The notes: a model not told the origin generated them from the sequence alone. A stretch of 64,000 nucleotides of DNA from Burkholderia sp. 4M9327F10 (GCF_005503145.1 NZ_SCNV01000034.1:1-64000); one strand, 5' to 3'. Positions 55,051 to 63,973 are shown, counted from the first letter of the stretch. A program made the numbers and translations.

Positions 55051-55123
55051 GTGTCGGGCACCCGCTGGAAGACAGGGCAACGCGCGGCCGCGGAGTCAGG
55101 CCGGCCGCGCGCCGCCCGACTGA

Positions 55124-55948
55124 TCAATAGTTCGGTGCAGGCATCGTGGTCGGGGCATCCATTGCAACGCCGAACCACTTCTTCTGCAAGGCGGCAAGGC
55201 GTCCGTCATTGTGCATCTTGACCAGCGCGGCGTTGAACGCATCGTCGAGCGACTGGCTGTCCGCGTCCTTGCGCATGCAATAAGCGAAGTAGACCTTGGC
55301 GCCGAACGGCGGCTGCACGACCGCGAAGGTCTCGGGCCGCTGCTTCGCCACGTAGGCGATGTTCGTCATCGAGTTGGCGACCGCGGCGATGCGGCCTGCG
55401 GCGAGGTCGGCATAGGCCTGGTTGTTGTCGACGTATTCGCGGACTTCAGGCGGTTTCGGCAGCGTGGCGATATACGACTTCAACTGGTCGAGCTGCGCTG
55501 AGCCCTTGCCCGCGCCGACCGTCTTGCCGGAGATATCGGACGATTGCTTGAGCGAGCTGTCGCTGGCGCGTTTGAGCAGTGCGTCGGTGGCGTCGGCGAT
55601 CGGCAGCGTGTAGGTGTAGCGCTCCATGCGCGCTTTCGTCACCGTGAGCGGGCCGCCGACCATGTCGAACTTGCCGGCTTCGAGACCGGGCAGCACGCTC
55701 GGCCAGGGCAGGTCGATGAAGCGCACCTTCACGCCCAGTTCCTTGCCGATCTCGGCGAACAGGTCCTTGTTGAAACCGGCCTGCTGACCGTTCTCAAGGA
55801 AGTCGAACGGTGCAAACTGCATTTCGGTACCCACTACCAGCTCGCCGGCCTGCTTGACCTTGGCAAGCTGATCGGCATGCGCGGCGACGCTCGCCGTACA
55901 CAACGCCAACATCACTAAACGACACTTCCAGCCTGCAAGGATGCTCAT
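55124..55948 (-). CDS. ABC transporter periplasmic binding protein, right operon
   Basis: A 274-residue polar amino-acid-type binding protein: signal peptide cleaved near AHA-D at 25, then LVVGTEMQFAPFDFLENGQQAGFNKDL and PGLEAGKFDMVGGPLTVTKARMERY. GGAG lies just before ATG 55948. The frame continues upstream for another 568 codons in the minus strand, which is a chance open frame over the dioxygenase gene. It is the first gene of the leftward operon ending in the second HutC. The ligand is unknown; the pocket region (LPWPSVLPGL) differs from the first system, so a different substrate is likely. Confidence 0.9.
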   Translation of the reverse strand: MSILAGWKCRLVMLALCTASVAAHADQLAKVKQAGELVVGTEMQFAPFDFLENGQQAGFNKDLFAEIGKELGVKVRFIDLPWPSVLPGLEAGKFDMVGGPLTVTKARMERYTYTLPIADATDALLKRASDSSLKQSSDISGKTVGAGKGSAQLDQLKSYIATLPKPPEVREYVDNNQAYADLAAGRIAAVANSMTNIAYVAKQRPETFAVVQPPFGAKVYFAYCMRKDADSQSLDDAFNAALVKMHNDGRLAALQKKWFGVAMDAPTTMPAPNY

Positions 55949-56248
55949 ACGATTCTCCGGTTGGCAAAGCGGTGTCGCGCAGAATCGAGCCAGGGCGCGC
56001 GGTATGCGAGGCAGTATATACCGCAGTTTTTGCGCGAAATAAATAATCGTGTTGTGCGCTGCAAGGCGCATTGCCGGTACATGATGAGTCACTGAAACGT
56101 CCCTTGCGAAGGGGCTTTTGGCGGTATATACAACTGGGAACGCGTGTGGGCCGCCAGGCATTTTGCAAGGTGTTCGAAGTATCGGCGGCGCACGTATTCC
56201 TCTGCTCATTGATGAGTCTGGTCCGCTACGCCTTTCAGGAGTATTGCG
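55949..56248. promoter_or_regulatory. Divergent control region with two HutC-type GTATATAC sites
   Basis: Two identical cores GTATATAC at 56014-56021 and 56124-56131 lie in the 300 bases between the binding-protein gene and the dioxygenase gene, 110 bases apart. Their flanks are inverted copies of each other (GCGGTATATAC read on the plus strand at 56122 and on the minus strand at 56024). Both fit the HutC consensus GTMTAKAC and are well placed to govern both directions. Confidence 0.7.
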
Positions 56249-57232
56249 ATGCCGCCGGTTACCCGCATTCCACTCATTGACCTTGCCGGCGTGCGAGCCG
56301 GCGATCCCGGCGCGATGGCGCGGGTCGGCCGTGAGATTCACGACGCCTGCACGACGCTCGGCTTTTTCTACATCGTCAATCACGGTGTGCCGCAGGCGGT
56401 GATCGACGCGGCCGAGCAGGCGGCCCGCCGGTTCTTTGCGTTTCCCGTGGAGACCAAACGGCGCGCGAAGGTGAATCAGCGGCATCGCGGTTTCAATGCG
56501 CTGGGCGACGCCACCATGTATCAGGCGAAACGTCCCGACTACAAGGAGTTTTTCAGCATCGGCCTTGAGCTGCCGGAGGACGACCCGGATGTGCTGGCCG
56601 GCCAGGCGCTGCGCGGCCCGAATAACTGGCCGGACTTCATGCCTGAGTTGCGCCCGGCGCTGTATGGCTACTACGAAGAGGTGGCACGGTGCGGCGCCGA
56701 TCTGTTGCGCGCGGTGGCGGTCAGTCTCGGCGTCGACGAGCAGTTCTTCGCGCCGCGCTATACCAAGCGGATGCAGCGCACCCAGATGGTCTACTACCCG
56801 CCGCAGCCGCCGCAGTCGGATGCCGACCAGTTCGGCGTGGCGCCGCATACCGACTATGGCTGCATTACGCTGCTGTGGCAGGACCAGGTGGGCGGCCTGC
56901 AGGTGCGCGAGATTGCCAACGACACATGGGTCGAAGCGCCGCCCATCCCCGGCAGCTTTGTCGTCAATGTCGGCGACCTGCTCGCGCGCTGGACCAACGA
57001 CCGCTTTCGCTCGACGCTGCATCGCGTCATCAACGCGTCCGGTCGTGAGCGTTATTCGATTGCGACGTTCTATGATCCGACCTACGGCGCGTTGGTCGAT
57101 CCGCGTGAGCTTGGCGCCAGCGAGGCCGAAATCAAGTATCAACCGGTCGCAGCCGGCGACTACATTCTTGGGCGGATCAACGATTCGATGGGTTATCGAA
57201 AGAAGCAGGCGGCGCAGGGGACGACAGTATGA
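56249..57232 (+). CDS. Isopenicillin N synthase-family 2-oxoglutarate/Fe(II) oxygenase
   Basis: A 327-residue cytoplasmic oxygenase with the DIOX_N segment at the start (RIPLIDLAGVRAGDPGAM, CTTLGFFYIVNHGVP) and the jelly-roll catalytic core. Iron ligands are His200 and Asp202 in APHTDYG and His258 in STLHRVIN; Arg268 in RYSIATF should bind 2-oxoglutarate. All are intact. CAGGAG precedes the ATG. Its stop overlaps the next gene by four bases. The substrate is unknown; family members hydroxylate or cyclise amino acids and small acids. Control by the second HutC and pairing with an FAD dehydrogenase indicate a catabolic role. Confidence 0.9.
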   Translation: MPPVTRIPLIDLAGVRAGDPGAMARVGREIHDACTTLGFFYIVNHGVPQAVIDAAEQAARRFFAFPVETKRRAKVNQRHRGFNALGDATMYQAKRPDYKEFFSIGLELPEDDPDVLAGQALRGPNNWPDFMPELRPALYGYYEEVARCGADLLRAVAVSLGVDEQFFAPRYTKRMQRTQMVYYPPQPPQSDADQFGVAPHTDYGCITLLWQDQVGGLQVREIANDTWVEAPPIPGSFVVNVGDLLARWTNDRFRSTLHRVINASGRERYSIATFYDPTYGALVDPRELGASEAEIKYQPVAAGDYILGRINDSMGYRKKQAAQGTTV

Positions 57233-58641
57233 CGGGCGTGACTCCCGCTGCAATTGCCACGACGCTGGCAGCCCTGCGCGAGGCGTTGGGCGATGACGCG
57301 GTGCGCGTAGGCGCGCAGATCGGCGAACGCTCGATGACCGACTGGACGCGTCACGAGCCGACACGCGCGGCGGCCTTGCTATTGCCGCGCACCACCGAAC
57401 AGGTCGCACAGGCGCTGGCGATCTGTCACGCCGCGTATCAACCGGTGGTGCCGCAGGGCGGCATGACCGGGCTTGCGGGCGGGGCGATTCCGCGTGCCGC
57501 CGATATCGCCTTGTCGCTCGAACGGTTAAGCGGCATCGAGGAAATCGACCCGGCGTCCGCCACGCTGACGGTACGCGCCGGCACCACCTTGCAGGCCGCT
57601 CAGGAGGCGGCTGCGCAAGCGGGCTTCGAACTCGCACTCGATCTTGGCGCACGCGGTTCGTGCCAGATTGGCGGCAATCTCGCCACCAACGCCGGCGGTA
57701 ATCGGGTCATCCAGTCGGGTACCGCACGCGACCAGGTGCTCGGGCTGGAGGTCGTGCTGGCGAACGGCGCGGTCCTGAGCTCGCTCGGCAAGATGGTCAA
57801 GAACAATACCGGCTATGACCTGAAGCACTGGTTTATCGGCTCGGAAGGCACGCTCGGCGTGATCACGCGGGCGGTGTTGCGGCTGCATCCGCAGCGCGCC
57901 GCCCGGCATACGGCGCTGGTCGCGCTGGATCACTACGATGCCGCGGTCAACCTGCTACGGCGGCTGTCGACGCGCTTTGGCAACGACATTGGCGCGTTCG
58001 AGATCATGTGGCCGGATTTCTACGACTTCGGCGTTGCCTTGACCGGCGCACGCTCGCCGTTTGCGGAGGCGCACCCGCTTTACGCGTTGATCGAACACGC
58101 CAGCTTCGATGCAGCCGACGAAGGCGAACGTTTTGCGGCCGCGTTGACCGAAGCCCTCGGCGCGCATGCCATTCGCGATGCGGTGATTGCGCAGTCGCTC
58201 GCCGACGCGCGGGCCTTATGGGCGGTGCGCGAATGCACTGCCGAATTTCCCGTGCGGCTCGACCCGATCAACTTCGATGTGAGTTTGCCGATAGGGGAGA
58301 TCGGCACGTTTGTCGAGCGCTGCCGCGCGGCGCTCGACCGCCAATGGCCGGGCAACCGCTCGTACTTTTTTGGCCATATCGGCGACTCGAATCTGCATCT
58401 CACCGTGGATGGACATTCGGTGCCCGGCGTCGGGCATCACGCGGTGTATGCGTTTGTCTATGAGATGCTCGGACCGCTGCGCGGCTCGGTTTCGGCGGAA
58501 CACGGCATCGGCTTGCTTAAGCGCGAGTTCCTGCCGATTTCGCGCTCGTCAGAGGAGCTGGCGGCGATGGCCGCGATCAAGCAGGCGCTCGACCCGCATG
58601 GAATCCTGAATCCGGGCAAGCTGTTCCATGTCAGCTCGTGA
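57229..58641 (+). CDS. FAD-linked 2-hydroxyacid dehydrogenase (GlcD/D-2-HGDH/DLD-like)
   Basis: A 470-residue flavoprotein of the VAO/PCMH fold: FAD-binding half with VVPQGGMTGLAGGA, GGNLATNAGGNRVIQSG and WFIGSEGTLGVITRAVL, and a C-terminal substrate domain with the metal-site histidines in FFGHIGDSNLHLTVDG and SAEHGIGLLKRE. Such enzymes oxidise D-2-hydroxyglutarate, D-lactate, glycolate or related acids and pass electrons to ETF or quinone. Its ATG overlaps the oxygenase stop (ATGA), so the two are coupled; it may oxidise the hydroxylated product of the oxygenase. It ends 11 bases inside the convergent membrane-protein gene. Confidence 0.9.
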   Translation: MTGVTPAAIATTLAALREALGDDAVRVGAQIGERSMTDWTRHEPTRAAALLLPRTTEQVAQALAICHAAYQPVVPQGGMTGLAGGAIPRAADIALSLERLSGIEEIDPASATLTVRAGTTLQAAQEAAAQAGFELALDLGARGSCQIGGNLATNAGGNRVIQSGTARDQVLGLEVVLANGAVLSSLGKMVKNNTGYDLKHWFIGSEGTLGVITRAVLRLHPQRAARHTALVALDHYDAAVNLLRRLSTRFGNDIGAFEIMWPDFYDFGVALTGARSPFAEAHPLYALIEHASFDAADEGERFAAALTEALGAHAIRDAVIAQSLADARALWAVRECTAEFPVRLDPINFDVSLPIGEIGTFVERCRAALDRQWPGNRSYFFGHIGDSNLHLTVDGHSVPGVGHHAVYAFVYEMLGPLRGSVSAEHGIGLLKREFLPISRSSEELAAMAAIKQALDPHGILNPGKLFHVSS

Positions 58642-59416
58642 CGTGCCGCAGCAATTCGTTCGCGTAACGCCGGTAAAGCCAGGAGAGGACCGAGGCAGCG
58701 AGCACCATGAACAGCGCGTTGACGAATGCGAGCCCGATTGCAAACGCGGGAGAGCCATGCGTGCCGGCTATCAGCGCTCTCCGGCCGAACACCTCAAGCG
58801 CAGCGATCCAGACGATCATCAGCGGCAGATAGGCAACGACCCCGATGCCGACCATGCTCCAGAAGTGCCCCCGACTGTCTTTCCACGCCGCGCTCAATGT
58901 CAGGCGGCTGCCCAATGAGAGGGCGGGGTAGAGCAGACTGAGACGGATGATTACGAACATATAGGCAAAAAACGCCAGCATTGCGATCAGGGCGGCACCC
59001 CCGGTCCCGGCCCCGGCCCCGTGCATGCCCAGCACCAGCACGAGCATGAGCGCGATCATGCTCACCACGAGGCCGACTGAGATCAGCGCGTAGCGCCCGA
59101 GCGGTTTGCCGCCGAGCGGCAGCAAGGGGTGGATGCCTTCGCCGAGCAGCACGAACCGGTTGACCTTGATGGTCACGCAGCCGTAGACAACGAGCTGCAG
59201 CACCGAGAACGCCCCGGTGAGGAACGTGTGGCCGATCTTTGCCGCCACGTCGAGATCGGCGTCCTGGGACGGCAGATGCTGAAAGGGACCCGTCAGCACG
59301 CTTGTGCAGGCCAGGATGGCAAATGCGCCAAGGAAAAGTCCCGGCATCCGGGCAATGGCCTGCCATGTACTGATCCAGCTATTCTTGACACAGGTACCGA
59401 AACTCAGTTGTTCCAT
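58631..59416 (-). CDS. Polytopic membrane protein, BPSS1780-like family
   Basis: A 261-residue protein with six hydrophobic helices and the start MEQLSFGTCVKNSWISTW typical of a Burkholderia-specific family of unknown function (BPSS1780-like). Segments such as LFLGAFAILACTSVLTG, VVYGCVTIKVNRFVLLGEG and MIALMLVLVLGMHGAG are hydrophobic; RLSLLYPALSLGSRLTLSAAWKDSRGHFWSM is the most conserved-looking cytoplasmic block. It overlaps the convergent dehydrogenase gene by 11 bases. No function can be assigned. Confidence 0.8.
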   Translation of the reverse strand: MEQLSFGTCVKNSWISTWQAIARMPGLFLGAFAILACTSVLTGPFQHLPSQDADLDVAAKIGHTFLTGAFSVLQLVVYGCVTIKVNRFVLLGEGIHPLLPLGGKPLGRYALISVGLVVSMIALMLVLVLGMHGAGAGTGGAALIAMLAFFAYMFVIIRLSLLYPALSLGSRLTLSAAWKDSRGHFWSMVGIGVVAYLPLMIVWIAALEVFGRRALIAGTHGSPAFAIGLAFVNALFMVLAASVLSWLYRRYANELLRHVTS

Positions 59417-59579
59417 AGGATGGCTTGAAAGGCTTATTGTGGTTTTATACCGGCGGAATTGAGCGCGGGATGGTCAGGATAATAAATCAAGTTGCCGGGT
59501 GAATTGTCAACTCAGTTGCCAACCGAGTTGCCGGTATTCGCGTTTCACCGTGTCCTGAGCAAGCGCAGCGAATCCTGCC

Positions 59580-62500
59580 TCAATGCGCATCCAGATACTG
59601 CACCATCACCGGAAACACATCTCTTGCCGCATTTTTGCCGAAAATGCAGTCGAGATGTCCATAGCCCGGAATCACATGCCGCTCGTAGTTCGCCGCGCCG
59701 AAACGCTCCACCAGCAGGTTGAAGGTGGTCTCCGTGCTCACCGGCAAATAGCACTGGTTCTCGGCGCCGTGAATAAAGCCGATCGGCAGGTTCATGGCGT
59801 CGAGGTTGGGCAGATAGACGTTTTCTCCTTGCGCATCCACCACATGGCCCGCGCGCACCATCGCAGCCAGCTGGCTGAAAAGCTCGACGTCGTGCACGCC
59901 GAACAGTTCCTGCAGGTTGGCATGCAACTGCTCACCGAGTTGTCCGTGTTGATAAAGCAAGCCGTAAAGGAAGGTGGCCCGATGGCAAAGCGCGTTGCCG
60001 CAACCCTGCTCATGTCCGACCGGGTAGACGCGTAGCGCCTCGTCGAGCAGGTTGTGCGGCCAGTCGTCGGCCCGTGTGAGTACGGTCAGGTCCTTCACAC
60101 CGAGATGCCCGAGCATCTCCGGCAGATGCAAGCCGGCCTTGATCCGTTGCAGCGCAGCTGGAACGGGATGCGCGGAGACCTGCGAAAGCAGCGCCGAGCG
60201 CACGCCCTTGAGCCCCGACAGCAAGGACATCGTCACGGCTACCGCGCCGAAGCAGTGCGCAACCACCTGGATCTGCTCGGCGCCCGTCATCAGCCGGACC
60301 TGCTCGACGGCGGCCGGGATGTCCTCGCGGGCGATCAGATCCGCGGTGGTCGGCTCGAGTGCGCTCGGCAATTCGATACTCACGCGCAGATCGACCAGCC
60401 ACACGTCGTAACCGGCGGCGCACAGAAACTCGACCAGATTGGTGTCGATCAGGTCCGTCGCGAAGATGCGGCTCGACACGCCCGAACCATGCACCAGCAG
60501 CACCGGGCCTTTGTCGCCCGCGTGATAGCGCGTGAGCTTCAGGATCTTGCTGTCGGGGCCGGCCGTCCTGAACCAGGTCAGTTCGGGGGCCGGCGCGCGC
60601 AGCGAGCGCTTCACGCGCGGCGCGGCGGCGTCCGAATTGAGAAACTGCAACGGCGCCGCCACGCCGCCGTATTCGGTGAACAGCACGCCACCGAAGAACT
60701 TGCCGAATTTCAGCGTCCATTCGAGCCGTGTCTCGAGATCGGGCGCGTTGGTCACCTCGATCGTGCGCATCTGCTTGAGGAAGTTTTCGGGTGTGATGAT
60801 GAGCGTGGCCTTGCCGATGACCGGCGCATCTTCTGCCTCGGAAGCGCGAATCTGCGCGTACAGCGTATTGGTTTGCGGCCACAGTTCGAGCAGCGATGAA
60901 CGGGTGATGATTTTCTGGCCGAACAGGAAATAGCGGATGCCTTCCACCGATTCGAGCGTCATCCGGTAGTTCATGTTGCGCCGGTCGACCTGGGTCTGGT
61001 CGATCACGAACAGATTGAAACTCCCAGCGGCGATGGTCATGGGCTGCGCAGATAGCGCCGGGCAGGTCAGCGTGCCGACGGTGCGCGCGGCGTGCTGGGG
61101 ACTGCTGAGCATGTCGGCGAGGTCGTCGCACTCTACCGTGAGCGTGAAGCTGATCGCGCTGGCGTCCGGGCTTGCGTCCGGGTTCGCATCCTGAGACGCG
61201 CCCTCCGGCGGCGTGCCCGGCTGATAGCGGCCGACCATGGTCTCGGTGAAGCGCAGGCCGATCTTTGGCGGCGCCGGCGGTGCGGCATCGCCCGGCGACG
61301 TGTAGTCGATCTGCCAGCCGTGTGCCGCCGCAAGCTGTGCGCAGTTGCGCTCGGCCAGCGCCGAGATGGTCAGGAGCGGATTCACGCCGAGCGAGATCGG
61401 CATGACTGCACCGTCCATCACGTATAGGCCGTCATGCACCGCGCTCCCTTCTGTGCCCGAAAACACGCACCCGGCCTGATCGACGACGCCGCTTTCAGCC
61501 GCGTCGGCCATTGCGCAACCGCCTAGCGGGTGCACCGTCACCAGCCGGTCGCCGAGCAATCTGGCGGAGATCGGATCGCGCAGGTACTCGCCGCCCAGCG
61601 CAACGGTGGCTGCTTCGAGCGTTTTTTCGACAGCGGCGTAGATCGGCTGCTCACCGGCGTTGGGCCAACTGATGCGCGGCCGGCCCTGCTCGACGCTAAT
61701 CTGTCCGGCTTCGTCGTCGTGCGCCATCACGAGGTAAGTCTGCGTGTGGTTCATGGCGCCGTGATAAGGGCCGCGCAGCAGGCTTTCGAGAATGCGCGCA
61801 TCGGCATCCAGCGAGCGCGCCGGCGAGGGCGGCTCGGGCATCTGCACCCCTTCGGCCGGCGCGGCAATACCCAGCACGCCCATCATGCCGATGCCCACCG
61901 CCCCGGCGAGCGAGCCTTCCTCGATCACGAAACCGTCCCTGACATCGGGCGTATCGCGATGATCGATCAGGCCGCAGATGGTCGGCCCAACCGGGGGAAT
62001 CTCGCCACACTTGTGCGGCCCCCAGCCGATGCCGTTGATCGGCTCATCCGTGTTGAAGGCAAACGCGAGCACGTCGCCGTTGCCGGTGAAGCGCTGGCCG
62101 AGCTGAGCGGAGACCGGGAGTCCGGCATCGCGCGAGCGCAGCAGGATAGCGGTCGAACCGAGCGTGCCCGCCGCGAGGATCACGATATCCGCCGTGACAA
62201 CCAGATCCGGTGCATCGTAGATGTCCCGCCCGAGATCCACCGGCTGATAGCGCACCAGCCATTGCTGGGTCGCCGCGTCGCGCACCACCGAATGCACCGC
62301 GACGCCCGTGAAAATCTGCGCGCCATGCGCCACGGCGTCGGGCAGATAGTTCATGTGGGTGGAGTTTTTCGCCTCATGGTTGCAACCCGAGTTGCAATCG
62401 CCACAGCCGACGCAGCGCTTCTGCTCGACTCCGGCCGCATTCGGGCCATCTTCGAAGGTGACCGTGATCGGCGGGCGCGAAAAGCGCTGCGCCATGCCGA

Positions 62501-63011
62501 GCGCCTGCGCCGAGCGGGCCAGCGCATTGAGCTTGGGCAGCGGCGGGAAGTCGGCGGGCACCGGCGAGGGCTGCAGCATCGCCTCGGCGCGCGCATAGCC
62601 GGCAGCAAGGCCGGCTGTGTCGTCCCGCACGGCGGCCGGCCAGCGCGGGTCCTGCCACAGCCGGGGATCGGGCTTGAGCGCCACGTTGGCGTTGATCAGC
62701 GAGGTGCCGCCCAGGCCGCAGCCCACCACCGCGTTGACCTCTGCATTGACATGCACCTCCAGCAGCGCAAGCGGCGAGCCGAGCTGGCCGAGGCTGGTGT
62801 TGTACTGCACCTGGCTCGCGCCTTCGAACTGGGTGGAGGGAAATTCCCCGGCCATGAATTCGCGGCCGCGTTCGAGCAGGCAGACCTGGCGGCCCGCCCG
62901 CGCCATCCGGCTCGCCGCAATGGCGCCGCCGTAGCCGGAACCGACCACGACGATTTCGTAATGCGGCTGCATTGCCTGAAGGGCGCTGGATAAGCGGTTC
63001 ATCATGGACAC
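59580..63011 (-). CDS. Fusion of cholesterol-oxidase-like GMC oxidoreductase with alpha/beta hydrolase
   Basis: A 1143-residue protein in three parts. Residues 17-560 are a GMC-type FAD oxidoreductase: dinucleotide motif VVVGSGYGGA (24-29), AVVGCGLGGTSLINANV, a Cys cluster C200-VGC203-GDC206-NSGC210 as in ferredoxins, and the C-terminal HPLGGCAMADAA and NPLLTISALAERN. Residues about 600-800 resemble a domain of uncertain type. Residues 840-1143 are an alpha/beta hydrolase with VLLVHGSGVSSRIF, a nucleophile elbow AHC920FGA carrying Cys instead of Ser, and a catalytic His1119 in GYGHLDCIFG. The start is GTG 63011, or ATG 63005 which has AGG upstream. Single gene, divergent from none; likely acts on a sterol-like or long-chain alcohol and then its ester or acyl product. 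Confidence 0.85.
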   Translation of the reverse strand: MSMMNRLSSALQAMQPHYEIVVVGSGYGGAIAASRMARAGRQVCLLERGREFMAGEFPSTQFEGASQVQYNTSLGQLGSPLALLEVHVNAEVNAVVGCGLGGTSLINANVALKPDPRLWQDPRWPAAVRDDTAGLAAGYARAEAMLQPSPVPADFPPLPKLNALARSAQALGMAQRFSRPPITVTFEDGPNAAGVEQKRCVGCGDCNSGCNHEAKNSTHMNYLPDAVAHGAQIFTGVAVHSVVRDAATQQWLVRYQPVDLGRDIYDAPDLVVTADIVILAAGTLGSTAILLRSRDAGLPVSAQLGQRFTGNGDVLAFAFNTDEPINGIGWGPHKCGEIPPVGPTICGLIDHRDTPDVRDGFVIEEGSLAGAVGIGMMGVLGIAAPAEGVQMPEPPSPARSLDADARILESLLRGPYHGAMNHTQTYLVMAHDDEAGQISVEQGRPRISWPNAGEQPIYAAVEKTLEAATVALGGEYLRDPISARLLGDRLVTVHPLGGCAMADAAESGVVDQAGCVFSGTEGSAVHDGLYVMDGAVMPISLGVNPLLTISALAERNCAQLAAAHGWQIDYTSPGDAAPPAPPKIGLRFTETMVGRYQPGTPPEGASQDANPDASPDASAISFTLTVECDDLADMLSSPQHAARTVGTLTCPALSAQPMTIAAGSFNLFVIDQTQVDRRNMNYRMTLESVEGIRYFLFGQKIITRSSLLELWPQTNTLYAQIRASEAEDAPVIGKATLIITPENFLKQMRTIEVTNAPDLETRLEWTLKFGKFFGGVLFTEYGGVAAPLQFLNSDAAAPRVKRSLRAPAPELTWFRTAGPDSKILKLTRYHAGDKGPVLLVHGSGVSSRIFATDLIDTNLVEFLCAAGYDVWLVDLRVSIELPSALEPTTADLIAREDIPAAVEQVRLMTGAEQIQVVAHCFGAVAVTMSLLSGLKGVRSALLSQVSAHPVPAALQRIKAGLHLPEMLGHLGVKDLTVLTRADDWPHNLLDEALRVYPVGHEQGCGNALCHRATFLYGLLYQHGQLGEQLHANLQELFGVHDVELFSQLAAMVRAGHVVDAQGENVYLPNLDAMNLPIGFIHGAENQCYLPVSTETTFNLLVERFGAANYERHVIPGYGHLDCIFGKNAARDVFPVMVQYLDAH

Positions 63012-63029
63012 CTGTTGACTGGAATGTGA

Positions 63030-63049
63030 CCAGGGCGGGGGAGCCCTGG
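63030..63049. terminator. GC-rich hairpin between the sigma-like and GMC genes
   Basis: CCAGGGC (63030-63036) and GCCCTGG (63043-63049) form a 7-bp perfect stem with a 6-base loop. It lies between two leftward genes; no T-run follows, so termination is uncertain and it could instead act in the leader of the GMC gene. Confidence 0.35.
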
Positions 63050-63181
63050 CTCGTGAGGATGACTGAGCGCTGCGCGGCCTACCTATCGTAGGCGGTGCGG
63101 GGCGGCAAACAAAGGTGGATCGCCGGTGAGTCGTGGCGGGCGTCGTCGGGCATGACGCCGCGCCTGGATGGCGGCGCTCAG

Positions 63182-63973
63182 TTAGGCGGCCGCTTCATTC
63201 ATCTCGCTGTCGCCCGATTCCGCGGCGAGCAGGTTGAGCGCGATCAGAATCGCCGCGCGGTTTTCGACCTCGATCTCGATACCGAGCACGTCGATCAGCC
63301 AGCGGCCGATCTTCGTATTGGAAAAATCGCTGGCGTCGCCCGTCTTTTTCATCGTGACGCCGAGTTTGACCGCGCGATAGTGATACGAGGGGACGCGATG
63401 CTGTGCCGCCACGGCCGAGAGGCCGCCTTTGCATTCGGAGCACCAGCCGAGACTGCCGGCCAGCACGATGCGCTCGGGTTCGTCGAGACCGTCGATAAAG
63501 GTGCGCGCAGCGGCGCGCACGCGCGCTTCGCTCAGGCCGTATTGCAGCAGCACGCTGTGCACCGGGTCTTCGAGCGCGTGGGCATGCAGGTCGATTTCCT
63601 GTTCCATGCCTTCGTTTTCCATCGACACATTGCGCTGGTGTCCGGCGCTGCGCAGGCAGTCGATCAGGTAGCGGCGGAAGTAGGCACACAGCGCGTAGCC
63701 GTTGGACGGCGCGCTTTCCGCGCAGGCATGCGTGTCGGAATGGCCGGGGGCGAGGCGCAGCACCCGCGCAAAAATGAACTGCGCGACCAGCTCCTCCTTG
63801 TCCTCGCCGAGCGCTTGCAGCTCGAGCGGGTGGTAGGTTCGCAACGCCCGCTTCACGAGGTCCACCATCGACACCATTTCGTCACCTGACAACTGTGTGC
63901 GGCGGCGCCACAGATCGGGAAGGATCGCGTTATCGAGGTTGCGGATGAAGTCGCGGCTGGGTACGGCGCCCAT
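63182..63973 (-). CDS. Sigma-factor-like protein with a C-x2-C-x10-H-x5-H motif, function unknown
   Basis: A 263-residue soluble protein. The N-terminal half (LVKRALRTYHPLELQALGEDKEELVAQFIFARVL, ALCAYFRRYLIDCLRSAGHQ) has the helical spacing of sigma region 2, and the C-terminal half, GLDEPERIVLAGSLGW and LSAVAAQHRVPSYHYRAVKLGV, resembles a sigma region 4 helix-turn-helix. Between the two helices, Cys178, Cys181, His192 and His198 form C-x2-C-x10-H-x5-H, a possible zinc site. The match is structural impression only; I cannot name a family. GGAGG lies just before the ATG. It precedes the GMC fusion gene by 170 bases on the same strand and may control it. Confidence 0.65.
   Translation of the reverse strand: MGAVPSRDFIRNLDNAILPDLWRRRTQLSGDEMVSMVDLVKRALRTYHPLELQALGEDKEELVAQFIFARVLRLAPGHSDTHACAESAPSNGYALCAYFRRYLIDCLRSAGHQRNVSMENEGMEQEIDLHAHALEDPVHSVLLQYGLSEARVRAAARTFIDGLDEPERIVLAGSLGWCSECKGGLSAVAAQHRVPSYHYRAVKLGVTMKKTGDASDFSNTKIGRWLIDVLGIEIEVENRAAILIALNLLAAESGDSEMNEAAA

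Noticed and set aside
55949..57652. The 568-codon upstream extension of the binding-protein frame on the minus strand
   Set aside because: It runs antisense to the well-supported oxygenase and dehydrogenase genes, is Arg-rich and has no domain; GGAG before ATG 55948 and a proper signal peptide fix the true start.
61530..62993. A 487-codon plus-strand frame opposite the GMC gene
   Set aside because: Shadow of the real gene, with antisense-type composition and no recognisable domain.
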